DNA from: Polyangia bacterium
GTDB lineage: Bacteria; Myxococcota_A; Polyangia; Polyangiales; Sandaracinaceae
Length of the DNA stretch: 48,730 nucleotides
Direction: 5' to 3'
Assembly (NCBI GenBank): GCA_030426845.1
Contig: JAUHXR010000025.1
Location: 1 to 48,730, forward strand
The notes below the pieces were generated by a model. The model did no database searches. It was not told the DNA's origin and worked only from the letters and a program-made list of their open reading frames with translations. Shown here one piece after another: positions 8,370-17,044 of the stretch. Numbering within the stretch: position 1 is the stretch's first letter; each line of letters starts with the position of its first letter. Both the position numbers and the translations under genes were made by a program.

Positions 8370-8867
8370 TTAGTTCAGCTCGATGAGCGCCGCGATCGTG
8401 CGAGCGACGTCGCGCGCCTTCGTGACGACCCGCCGGGCGTAGACCTCCACCTGCTCGGGAGCGACCTCGAGGAACGCGCGAGAGGTCTTGAGCAGCACCC
8501 GCTCCCGTGCGTCGATCTCGAACCGGTTGACGGAGGCGCGCACGCTGCCCTCCGCGTCGATCGTCAGAGCACGGCTCGTCATCAGGACTCCGACCACGGT
8601 CAGCCGGTCGGTCGTGCCCTCCAGCACCACGACCGCCCCCGACTCACGCGCCTCCTCGAGCAGGCTCTCGTCCACCGACGGGTCCCGATCGACGACGACC
8701 TCGGCGCCAGCGACCTGCGCGCGCCACTCCCCGCCGGAGCGCGTCAGCCTTCGCCCGAGGCTAATCGTCGGTCGAAGGAACACGACGTTCGACGGTCCGC
8801 GCTCGGTGATGGCCGTTGTCTCCTCGGCCGTGTCTTTCACAGCAGTCTTCTTCACGTTCCCCTCCAT
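8370..8867 (-). CDS. DUF3540 T6SS-associated protein
   Basis: About 165 residues. The start at 8867 shares its A with the TGA of the upstream vgrG (TGATG), which fits coupling; a TTG one codon earlier is the alternative. The protein has a polar N-terminal tail, then beta-strand repeats (GAEVVVDRD, GAVVVLEGTTDRLTVVGVLMTS, LTIDAEGSVRASVNRFEI) and a helical C-terminus. This pattern matches DUF3540, a short family found beside DUF4150, DUF2169 and VgrG and thought to help attach PAAR-like effectors to the spike. Confidence 0.8.
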   Translation of the reverse strand: MEGNVKKTAVKDTAEETTAITERGPSNVVFLRPTISLGRRLTRSGGEWRAQVAGAEVVVDRDPSVDESLLEEARESGAVVVLEGTTDRLTVVGVLMTSRALTIDAEGSVRASVNRFEIDARERVLLKTSRAFLEVAPEQVEVYARRVVTKARDVARTIAALIELN

Positions 8868-11437
8868 CAACCGAGCAGGTTTTCCTTGAGCTTGACCTCG
8901 CTGCTTCCCTTGATGTCGAGCTTGGCGTCGCCGTCGACGGCGACGGTGCCCGACTTCAGGATGAGCTTGCAGTCGCCCACTTTGAAGGTGATCTGCGTAC
9001 CCGCGGTCATCTTGAGCTGCGGTGCCGAGATCACGACGGGGCCATCTGAGCTGATCGAATAGCCCCCGCTGATGCTCTGCTTCTCAGAGCCTGCCACGCT
9101 CAGTGCGAGCGCAGCCTTTGCGGTGATGGCGAGCGACTCGGCGATATCCAGCTTGTACACACCGACCGTTTCTGCCTTGGCCGCGCTCGTCGTCTCGGCC
9201 TTGCCGCCCTTGATGAGCTCCAGCCGCGCAGCCCCCACGGTCTCCGTCAGATCGCCCGCGATCGAGAAGGTCACGCCGCGCGCAGAGTTGATCGCGGCGA
9301 GGCCTCCGATGGTCTCCGACACGTCGGCGCCGACGGTGGTGTTCCAGTTGCCCCCGCCGCCTCCCGAGCCGCCGTCCGGCCCGAGCGCCGCCGCCGCGGC
9401 TCCCGCGAGCGCCCCCGAGACCTGGGCGTGCGCCATCCCGGCCGCCACGCCCGCGGCGTCGGCGGCGCCAGGGACGTTGGACAGCGCCCCAGCCGCGTTG
9501 CCGAACATCGCCGCCGCCGGGTCGCCGCCGCCCAGGATGCCGGCCGCGGGCCCTGCGAATTGCATGGCGGGACCAACCGCCTCACGAGCCTGGGTAAGGG
9601 CTGGAGTGATCGGACCGAGGAGCGCTCCCGTCGCGCGGCTCGCCGCGCCGGCGGCCGCACCGCTCGCGGCCTGGATCGCCTCGGCAGCGATGACCTGCAT
9701 GACGGCTGCGATGGGGTTGCCCACCATGATGTTCCACATGCCGCCGACGCTCAGTGAGTAGCTGGTCGTCGTGTCGGCCGCGATGCTGCCGCTGCACTTC
9801 ACGACTCGGTTGCCGCCGACGCTGATCGTGTGGTTCCCCGTCACGCCCGCGTTGTGGTTGGACCCCACCGTCGTGGAGTCGGTTGCACCCACGGACACCG
9901 AACGGTTGCCCGTGACGTTGTGTGTCGCGTTGGTCCCGACCGACGAGGTCTTGTTGTTCGCCACCTTGACGAGCACGTCGTGACACGCGTTGACGTCGAT
10001 CCGCTCAGAGCCGGCCGTGTCGTCGAAGGCGATCTGGTTGGTGCCCGCGCCGCCGGGGGTTGTCTGGGACGCATGGTGGGTCTGGTTCTTGTCGGCGGGA
10101 AGGTTGGCGGGCGGCGGGAAGCTGGGGTTCCAGACCTTTCCAAGACACACGGGCCGGTCGGGGTCGCCGTCCGCGAACTCCACCAGAACCTCCCAGCCGA
10201 TCCGCGGGATCATCACCGATCCGGTCGTGTGCGGCTGGGCTACTCGCAACCAGCACGAGCTGTGCTCGTCCAGCTCGCCGTCGCGATCCCACCGGAACTG
10301 GACCTTGATGCGGCCCAGGTCATCGGTGTGGAGCTCCTGGCCCGACGGGCCGCACACCGTCGCCGTCTGGAGCCCGCACGGTCGCGGACGAGGGGTGCGC
10401 CGCGGCGGTCGGTAGGGCTGCTCCTTGGGGATCGTCCAGATGGTCTGCGATCCGTCCGAGTCGCCGGCTGACGTCGTCGAGAAGCTCATCCGCGACTCGA
10501 GCACGAAGTGCTCACCCGAATCGAGCGGGTGGCCGACGAGCTCGAAGAGAGTCCCCGGAATCAGGCCGAGGTGGAAGGTCCGCGCCTCCGCGCGTCGCTG
10601 AAGGCAGCGTTGCTCGTCCAGCCGCACCTGCGCGAGGCCCGCCCCTCGCTCCGGGTCCGCGAAGCGACCCGGATACTCGTACACCTCGCGGTCGCCCGGG
10701 CCGTCGCCGCTCGCTTCCTTCGCGAGTGGACGGCTCGGGTTCTCGTAGTCGTAGTCGTTGAGCGTGATCTTCACGGGTCGGAGGGCTCGGGCTCGTCGCC
10801 AGCGCCAATGAGGATCGAACCCCTCGGCGTCGGAGTCGCTGAAGGCGTGATCAACCACCGCGGGGAACGAGCGGGGCGCGCTCTCGCTCGTGTCAGCCAG
10901 CACCATCACGGTCGCGTCGACTGCATGTTCGAACGCGAACCAAATACCCTCCTCCTCGAGGAGACGGCACACGAAGTCCCACTCGGACTCGTCGTACTGA
11001 ACGCAGTAGTCGCGCGCGGCGTAGGTCCCGTTGGTCTCCCACCGGAGAATGCTGGCGTCGAGGCCAGCGTCGGCGACGATCTGATCGACGATCTCGGGGA
11101 CGGTCAGTTCCTGGAAGATGCGGTAGCCGTGCCGAAGGCTGAGCTCACGGTAGGTCAGCGGGACGATGCTCAGGTCGTAGTTGAACCGCTCGTCGGCCTG
11201 GGTGGCCGGTCGGACGCCCATCGCGATCCGCTGGACGACGCCCCCGATCACGCGGGTGTGGCCGTCGGTCGTCTCCAGCTCCAGAACCGCGGCTCCGTCG
11301 CGGCTTGCCTCGACGTCGATTCGACCAAGCACCCTGACACGGTAGGAGTAGGGCGCCGAGAGGCGCTCGACGCCCTCGACGCTCAACACTTCGCAGTGCG
11401 TCTGTATCCCGGAGCACGTGAACGTGGTGGCACGCAT
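8867..11437 (-). CDS. vgrG: VgrG spike protein 1, with an Ala/Gly-rich insertion
   Basis: An 856-residue VgrG (TssI). The N-terminal two thirds match the gp27-like and gp5 OB-fold parts: ILRWETNGTYAARDYCVQYDESEWDFVCRLLEEEG-type region, then CGPSGQELHTDDLGRIKVQF and the MIPRIGWEVLVEF block. A repetitive beta-helix needle follows with V-x-G-N periods. Residues about 575-696 (bases 9350-9715) interrupt this needle with roughly 120 residues almost entirely of Ala, Gly, Pro and small hydrophobics. The beta-helix then resumes to the C-terminus. The start ATG lies one base after the stop of vgrG2. The insert is absent from the two neighbouring VgrGs. Confidence 0.93.
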   Translation of the reverse strand: MRATTFTCSGIQTHCEVLSVEGVERLSAPYSYRVRVLGRIDVEASRDGAAVLELETTDGHTRVIGGVVQRIAMGVRPATQADERFNYDLSIVPLTYRELSLRHGYRIFQELTVPEIVDQIVADAGLDASILRWETNGTYAARDYCVQYDESEWDFVCRLLEEEGIWFAFEHAVDATVMVLADTSESAPRSFPAVVDHAFSDSDAEGFDPHWRWRRARALRPVKITLNDYDYENPSRPLAKEASGDGPGDREVYEYPGRFADPERGAGLAQVRLDEQRCLQRRAEARTFHLGLIPGTLFELVGHPLDSGEHFVLESRMSFSTTSAGDSDGSQTIWTIPKEQPYRPPRRTPRPRPCGLQTATVCGPSGQELHTDDLGRIKVQFRWDRDGELDEHSSCWLRVAQPHTTGSVMIPRIGWEVLVEFADGDPDRPVCLGKVWNPSFPPPANLPADKNQTHHASQTTPGGAGTNQIAFDDTAGSERIDVNACHDVLVKVANNKTSSVGTNATHNVTGNRSVSVGATDSTTVGSNHNAGVTGNHTISVGGNRVVKCSGSIAADTTTSYSLSVGGMWNIMVGNPIAAVMQVIAAEAIQAASGAAAGAASRATGALLGPITPALTQAREAVGPAMQFAGPAAGILGGGDPAAAMFGNAAGALSNVPGAADAAGVAAGMAHAQVSGALAGAAAAALGPDGGSGGGGGNWNTTVGADVSETIGGLAAINSARGVTFSIAGDLTETVGAARLELIKGGKAETTSAAKAETVGVYKLDIAESLAITAKAALALSVAGSEKQSISGGYSISSDGPVVISAPQLKMTAGTQITFKVGDCKLILKSGTVAVDGDAKLDIKGSSEVKLKENLLG

Positions 11438-11438
11438 G

Positions 11439-13673
11439 TCAGTTCGACTTGTGAGTGTTGGAAGGGAGCTCTTTCACCTTGCCCAGATCGACCTTCGGCG
11501 ACTTCATCTTGACGCCCCCCGACGTGATGGTGATCTGCGAGCCGCCAACGTTGAGGACGATCTTGCTCTCGGCGGTGATGTTGATGTTGTCTGCCTTGAT
11601 GCTCAGGCCGCCTCCGGCGGTGATCCCGATCGCGCCCTGAGCGGTGTCCGTCCGGTTGCCGCCACACTTGACCGTCTCGCTCGCGGCGGTCATCGCGTAG
11701 GCGGCGCCGGCCGCGACCGACATCGTCTTCGCCTTCACCATCTTGAGCGCCCCCACCGTCTCGAGGCGGCCGACACATGTGGACGCGCGGCTCGCGGCGG
11801 TCATCTCCACCCAGGCGCCTCCGACCGTCACGCTGCTGCTGCCCGCGACCTTCCGGGTGAAGCCCCCGATGGCCGTGATGTTCTGGAGGCCGCCGATGCT
11901 GCGGGAGAGGTTGCCCGTGACGTTCTCGGTAAGGTCACCGCCGACGGTGTCCTTTCGGTTGCCGACCGTCACGTCCCAGGCGCCGGTGGTCCCCTGGTTG
12001 AGGTCGCCCTCGACGTTGACGTTCTGGTTCCCTCCGACGGTGAGCGAGCGCGCGCCCACGACGTTGGTCGTCAGGTTCGAGCCGATGGCACAGCTGCTGT
12101 TGGAGCCGACGGTGGAGCTCTCGTTTGCCGTGACGTTGGAGGACGAGTTGTTCTCGACCGAGCACACGTAGTCGTACGACGCGTTGAACATGATCTGCTC
12201 GCCGCCGCCGGCGTCCTCGATCCTCAGCTCGTTGGCGCCGTCGCCCCCATCGGTCGTCGCCGTCTGGAAGCTACTCATCGAGGCCCCTCCCGGGAGCTCG
12301 TAGGGCGGCATCGCCTCCCGGTTGTACAGGTGTCCCCCCACGAAGGGCCGGTCGAGGTCGCCGAGCTGGTAGTCGACCAGCACCTCGAAGCCCACCCGCG
12401 GCACGAGCATCGGCCCGCTCAGCGCGAACTGGCCGACTCGGCACCATGTCGAGCTCGTGTCGTCCGTCGTACCGCTCCGATCCCACGGGAACCTCACCTT
12501 GACCTCGCCGCGCTCACTGCCGTGCAGCTCCTGGCCGGCTGGCCCGGTGACGAAGGCGCGGTGAACTCCACCCAGCGTCGGCGCCGCGAGAGCGCGCGGG
12601 CGATACGGCACGGTGAGCGGGATCGCATCGAACTCGTTCCGGTAGCCCGGGTTGTCCTCCGCCGAGCTGAGCTCCGGCGCGCTCCATCGGTGAACCACGC
12701 GCGTGAGGAGGACGTCGCCGTTGAGGTCGAGGCGTGGGTGATTCTCGAGGGTCACCTTTCGTCCCGGCTCCAGGTGGCGGTAGTTGCTCTCCCCGTGGAA
12801 GGTCCTGGCGTCGACGCGCAGGCGCTCGAGCAGGAGCTGCGCGCGCCGCTCGCCGAGGTCGGGATCCTGGTAGTCCCCGGGGTGCTCGTAGACCTCACGC
12901 CCCGTGGTCCCCTCCGTCTCGGTCTGACTCGTCAGATCCGTGCCCGCCTGGGTGTAGTCGTAGTCGCGGAGCGCGACCTTGTCGGAGCGGCTCACGTGCG
13001 ACTCGCGCAGGCGGAAAACGTGCGTCCGGATGACGCCCGAGGTAGCGGAGTAGAATAGGACGTTGTCCCCGTTCGGGTCGACGAACGCGGTGTCATCGTC
13101 GAAGAACACGAGCTTCTCTGCGTCGAGGTCGTTGCGGACGGCCACCCCGATCCCCTCCGCCGCGAGCAGTCGCATCACGAAGTCGTAGTCGCTCTCGTTG
13201 AACTGCGTCACGTAGGGCAGCGGGTCGTAGCTCCCGTTGGTGGCCCACTCCAGCGACTCGGCGTCGACGCAGGCGGCCGAGCCCGACTCGGGGTTCGACT
13301 CGCCCAGCACCATCGTGACGATGTCGGGGACGGACAGGTCCTGGAAGATGCGGCAGCTCGAGCCGACGCGTGCGAGATAGAGCCGTGGGACGATCTCGAG
13401 CTCGACGACGACGACTCCTTCGCGGTTTGGAGGCCGCTCGCTCGTCACGGACGCCACCACGCCGTGGAAGTCGCGCGTGACGTCGGCGGCGGTGGGGAGC
13501 GAAAGCGACGCCGAGGTGCCCGGGAGCGCGTCCAGATCCGGCTCCTGTCCACACCAATACGTGACGAGGCAACGAAATCCCTCGCTCAGCGCCTCCTCGC
13601 ACTCCACGCGGTAGATGCGCGCGTCGATCACCGTCGAGCCGTCGATCGTCAGCGTTGCCAGCGGCTCACTCAT
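11439..13673 (-). CDS. vgrG: VgrG spike protein 2
   Basis: A 744-residue VgrG with a canonical layout: gp27-like N-terminus (SRIFQ-type block as CRIFQDLSVPDIVTMVLGE), gp5 OB-fold (GPAGQELHGSERGEVKVRFPWDR and LVPRVGFEVLVDY), then a long beta-helix of VGSN/VGGN repeats from about residue 500 to near the end. The start ATG at 13673 has GGAGGG upstream, 18 bases after the vgrG3 stop. Sequence similarity to its neighbours is clear in the OB-fold but low in the N-terminal 150 residues, so this is not a recent duplicate. Confidence 0.94.
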   Translation of the reverse strand: MSEPLATLTIDGSTVIDARIYRVECEEALSEGFRCLVTYWCGQEPDLDALPGTSASLSLPTAADVTRDFHGVVASVTSERPPNREGVVVVELEIVPRLYLARVGSSCRIFQDLSVPDIVTMVLGESNPESGSAACVDAESLEWATNGSYDPLPYVTQFNESDYDFVMRLLAAEGIGVAVRNDLDAEKLVFFDDDTAFVDPNGDNVLFYSATSGVIRTHVFRLRESHVSRSDKVALRDYDYTQAGTDLTSQTETEGTTGREVYEHPGDYQDPDLGERRAQLLLERLRVDARTFHGESNYRHLEPGRKVTLENHPRLDLNGDVLLTRVVHRWSAPELSSAEDNPGYRNEFDAIPLTVPYRPRALAAPTLGGVHRAFVTGPAGQELHGSERGEVKVRFPWDRSGTTDDTSSTWCRVGQFALSGPMLVPRVGFEVLVDYQLGDLDRPFVGGHLYNREAMPPYELPGGASMSSFQTATTDGGDGANELRIEDAGGGEQIMFNASYDYVCSVENNSSSNVTANESSTVGSNSSCAIGSNLTTNVVGARSLTVGGNQNVNVEGDLNQGTTGAWDVTVGNRKDTVGGDLTENVTGNLSRSIGGLQNITAIGGFTRKVAGSSSVTVGGAWVEMTAASRASTCVGRLETVGALKMVKAKTMSVAAGAAYAMTAASETVKCGGNRTDTAQGAIGITAGGGLSIKADNINITAESKIVLNVGGSQITITSGGVKMKSPKVDLGKVKELPSNTHKSN

Positions 13674-13691
13674 CGCGCGGCCCTCCGATCG

Positions 13692-15923
13692 TCACGGGAC
13701 ATACTTCACCGAGCCCCCCTTGAGCGTGACCTTGCCCCCATCGGCCTCGACCTTCCCGGCCTTCAGCGCGATGCTTCCTCCGGAGACCGTGACCTGACCG
13801 CTGGAGCCCTTCAGCGAAGCGTTGCCGACGTTGAAGGTGATGGTGGAGCCCGTGATGGCGAAGTCGCCGCCGGCCTTGACCGCCATGGGGCCACCGACTG
13901 CGTAGCCGAGCGCGCCGTCGGCGGACACGGTCACGTCACCGCCCGTCTTGATCGAGACGAGCCCCGCAGTCAGCGCCTTCGCCGCCCCGATGTTCTCGGA
14001 CATCGAGCCCTTGATGACGCAGATCTTGGCCCCGCCGACGGTCTCGGTCTTGTTGCCCCCGACCGCGTCTGCGATGGCCTTGCCCGTGACGATGAGCTGA
14101 GCACCACCGACGTCGCGTGTGTGGGACGCGTTGAATGTCTCCGACGCGATGTTGCAGAGGACGCTCATGAGTCCGCCGACCGTCTCTGACCGAGACCCGT
14201 CGACGTTGATGCTCTGGATGCCGGTGACCCCCCAGTCGTCGAGGCCGCCGACGGTGACGGTGCGCGACCCTACCGTCTCGTCAGTGCACATCCCGGTGAC
14301 CGACAGGTTCTGGTCACCGCCCACCGAGACGGACTCGTCACCGGTCACGCTCGCCACCGCGTCCGACCCGACCTGGGCCTTCGCGTCGACGGCGACCTCC
14401 TCGGTGAGGTCGTTGCCCACCATCATCGCCATGTCCTTCTGCGCGTGGACGAACAGCTCTTGAGAGCCGTTCGTGTCGCACATCCGGACCTCGTTGGTGC
14501 CCCCCCCGCCCGGCGTCGTCGCCGACTGCAGAGTGCTGGTCGCGAGCTGCCCCGGCAGGTCGTACGGAGGCATCGTCTCGTCGTTGTAGAGCTTCTGGAA
14601 CATGACGGGCTGGTCGGGATCTCCGTGGAGGAACCCCACCGAGATCTCCCAGCCCATGCGAGGCAGCACCATGGTGCCCGAGGTGTTCAGCTGCTGCGTT
14701 CGAATCTGTCGAGACGATGTCTCGTCGTTCGGCCCTTCGCGGTCCCAGTAGAACAGCGCGGTGATCCGACCGAGGTGGTCGACCGAGATCTCCTCACCGG
14801 TCGGCCCCGTGACAACGGCCGACTCCTTACCCGTCGCCCTCGGACGCGGGGTTACCTGCGGTGGGTGGAACGCGAACGCCGACGGCGTGGCTTCGAGCTC
14901 GACAAAGGCCTCGCGCGCGGCGCTCGACCCCTGCGCGCGGCGGTAGCGGAGCGTCGTCCCGAGCACGAGGTACTCGCCAACGATCTCCTCCTGAGCGGAG
15001 CCGTCGATCTGGGCGAGCGCGCCTGGCCGCACGCGAACCAGGGGGGTCGTCGCGGTGAGGCGGTATCGTTGGCAGAGCGACGCGGCGAGCCGTCGCTGAG
15101 CCTTGCGGCTGGCGTCGGAGCTGTCCTCGAACCGTCCGGGGAACAGGTACTGCTCCCGACCCGCCTCGTCTCCCTCGACTTCTCGCGCCTCCGGCGGCAG
15201 GTCGGGCGTCATGTAGTTCCAGTCGCGCATCGCGAACACGTCGGGGACGGCTCGCGCCTCGAACAGGACATCGAACACGATGTCTCTGGTTCGAGGATCG
15301 TCCTGGCCTCGGGCCGAGACCATCAGGATCGGATCACCCGGGACCGGCTGATGCACCGAGGGATCGTCGGCGAAGTGGATCCGATGGCCGTCGGTGGCGT
15401 GCTCGAACCAGAAGAAGATCCCCTCGTCTTCGAGCAGGCGCCGCACGAAGTCGAGCTCGCTCTCCTTCCACTGGGTGATGTAGTCCCGAACCACGTAGTT
15501 GGCGTCGTTCGTGTGCCACTCGACCCGGATGTCGGGGATGCCTGCGTCCGACAGGACCGCGCGGACGACGTCGGGGACGCTGAGGTCCTGAAAGATGCGC
15601 GAGCGGACGCGGTACGCGAGGCCGTGAACCTGCGGACGGAGGAGAAGCTCGTAGAGGTGGCCGTGACGCGTGTCGGAGACGTACTCCGCGCGCTCGATCA
15701 CTCCGTGGACGAAGCTCGGTCCGTGCTGCTCAACCGTGTCGGGGTCGACGAGCTCGATGAGCAGCTCCTGCCAGACGAGATCCTCGAGTGCGAGGTTTGG
15801 CTCCTCGCAGAAGATCGTGACGGTCGCTTTGAAGAGCTCGGATAGGCCGCTGCGGAAGCTGAGCTCCGTCAGGATCGCGTCGGGAGGAAGCGAGGCCTGG
15901 TGGAGTATCGCCTGGATGTTCAT
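13692..15923 (-). CDS. vgrG: VgrG spike protein 3
   Basis: A 743-residue VgrG when started at the ATG at 15923 (MNIQAILHQASLPPD), which has a GAGGGGGG ribosome site and overlaps the upstream TGA as ATGA; the same frame extends 55 codons further but into the ketosynthase-like gene. Domains: gp27-like N-terminus with SRIFQDLSVPDVVRAVL and WKESELDFVRRLLEDEGIFF, the OB-fold (GPTGEEISVDHLGRITALF, LPRMGWEISVGF) and a VGG/VGS beta-helix needle to the end. It is the first of three tandem, different vgrG genes. Confidence 0.94.
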   Translation of the reverse strand: MNIQAILHQASLPPDAILTELSFRSGLSELFKATVTIFCEEPNLALEDLVWQELLIELVDPDTVEQHGPSFVHGVIERAEYVSDTRHGHLYELLLRPQVHGLAYRVRSRIFQDLSVPDVVRAVLSDAGIPDIRVEWHTNDANYVVRDYITQWKESELDFVRRLLEDEGIFFWFEHATDGHRIHFADDPSVHQPVPGDPILMVSARGQDDPRTRDIVFDVLFEARAVPDVFAMRDWNYMTPDLPPEAREVEGDEAGREQYLFPGRFEDSSDASRKAQRRLAASLCQRYRLTATTPLVRVRPGALAQIDGSAQEEIVGEYLVLGTTLRYRRAQGSSAAREAFVELEATPSAFAFHPPQVTPRPRATGKESAVVTGPTGEEISVDHLGRITALFYWDREGPNDETSSRQIRTQQLNTSGTMVLPRMGWEISVGFLHGDPDQPVMFQKLYNDETMPPYDLPGQLATSTLQSATTPGGGGTNEVRMCDTNGSQELFVHAQKDMAMMVGNDLTEEVAVDAKAQVGSDAVASVTGDESVSVGGDQNLSVTGMCTDETVGSRTVTVGGLDDWGVTGIQSINVDGSRSETVGGLMSVLCNIASETFNASHTRDVGGAQLIVTGKAIADAVGGNKTETVGGAKICVIKGSMSENIGAAKALTAGLVSIKTGGDVTVSADGALGYAVGGPMAVKAGGDFAITGSTITFNVGNASLKGSSGQVTVSGGSIALKAGKVEADGGKVTLKGGSVKYVP

Positions 15924-17044
15924 CGTCCCCCCTCGCTCGTTCGACTGATGAGCGCGGCGCCGCGCGTCGGGCCCTCGGACGAGCTGATGATCATGCAGTG
16001 AGAAGTGCTCGGGTGGCCGCGACGCATGGACTCGGATGCCACCACCGCTCCTGTCGCCATGGTCGCTGCGCCCAGATCCCCGAAGCACTCGGGGAGGAAG
16101 TCGAACTCGAGGTCATCCGCGGCGATCGGGAAGAAGTCGCGGCCGGCGGTGTCGAGCCCCCCCGGGGCGATCGCCCGCGGGAACGCCAGCCCGAACTCGT
16201 GGGTTCGGTACACCTCGTTGGTGCAGTCCCCCAGGACCCACTCGAGCTGGCGCTGGTCGGCCTTCATCGCCTGGGTCACGGCGCGCATCGCCTGAGACAG
16301 CCCGCTCGCCGCACACGGCAGATCGCTGAACATCGTGGCCGGCTCCTCTGCCTCAGCCACCATCTCCAGCGCGGAGTGACCCGTCAGGCCGACCTGCTCA
16401 GCGACGCTCGGGAGACAGAGGACGAGGAGCGCGGCCCCCTCACCCGCGAGCAGCGTGTCGAACTCGATGGTGTCGAAGAGACGCCGTTGGCGGTTGAGCA
16501 GCTGGATCGTGGCGGGGTCGTAGTAGGTGTCCACCGCGCCCACGATTGCGAAGTCTACGAGGCGCTCGTCCAGGAGCTGACCCGCTTGGAGGAGCGCGGG
16601 CGCGAGCGAGGCGTGGCCGAGCGGAAGCAGCCGGGCGGTTGCGCTAGGCAGGTAGGCGGCGAGCCACCCCCCCAGCACGGACTCCAGCCGGGCGCGCTGT
16701 GCAGTGAAAGGCCGCGAGCTCAGCCGCTCCGCGACGCCCAGCATCAGGGCTCCGCGACGCGACTGAAGCGATGCCAGCACGCTCAGCTCATCGAGGCATC
16801 GCCTCAGCATCACCCACATGCGCTCCGCTCCGAAGCATCGCGTCGGGAGCGTCCGGTCGATGGCCATCGGCGCCTTCACGCCGTTCGCGGCGTGGAACGG
16901 GCCCTCGGTCCAGGGCGTGGTCTCGGCGCGCCAGAAGGCCCAGGTCTGCTCTGCGTTGAAGCCGAGGGCGTTGGTCGCCCCGCTGCCCACGACCCACGGA
17001 GCAGACCGCGCGCTCGCCCATCGTCGTGTGTTCGCCTTCGTCAC
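15920..17044 (-). CDS. Ketosynthase-like protein lacking the catalytic Cys (T6SS-associated)
   Basis: The start is taken as the GTG at 17044, which overlaps the DUF2169 stop as GTGA and gives 374 residues. The chain follows the thiolase/beta-ketoacyl synthase fold: an N-terminal VVGSGATNALGFNAEQTWAFWRA strand-helix, the LVDFAIVGAVD block in the middle, and CFGDLGAATMATGAV near residue 335 in place of the usual N-x-GH-x-x-AAG motif. Where active enzymes have TACSSSL, this one reads LGHASLA, so the nucleophilic Cys is absent, and the following His motifs are also altered. Such proteins occur in DUF2169/VgrG clusters and probably act as binding or chaperone scaffolds rather than as condensing enzymes. 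Confidence 0.72.
   Translation of the reverse strand: MTKANTRRWASARSAPWVVGSGATNALGFNAEQTWAFWRAETTPWTEGPFHAANGVKAPMAIDRTLPTRCFGAERMWVMLRRCLDELSVLASLQSRRGALMLGVAERLSSRPFTAQRARLESVLGGWLAAYLPSATARLLPLGHASLAPALLQAGQLLDERLVDFAIVGAVDTYYDPATIQLLNRQRRLFDTIEFDTLLAGEGAALLVLCLPSVAEQVGLTGHSALEMVAEAEEPATMFSDLPCAASGLSQAMRAVTQAMKADQRQLEWVLGDCTNEVYRTHEFGLAFPRAIAPGGLDTAGRDFFPIAADDLEFDFLPECFGDLGAATMATGAVVASESMRRGHPSTSHCMIISSSEGPTRGAALISRTSEGGR

Noticed and set aside
15920-17044. Polyketide or fatty-acid synthase gene
   Set aside because: No catalytic Cys, no carrier protein or other synthase domains nearby, and coupled to T6SS genes.
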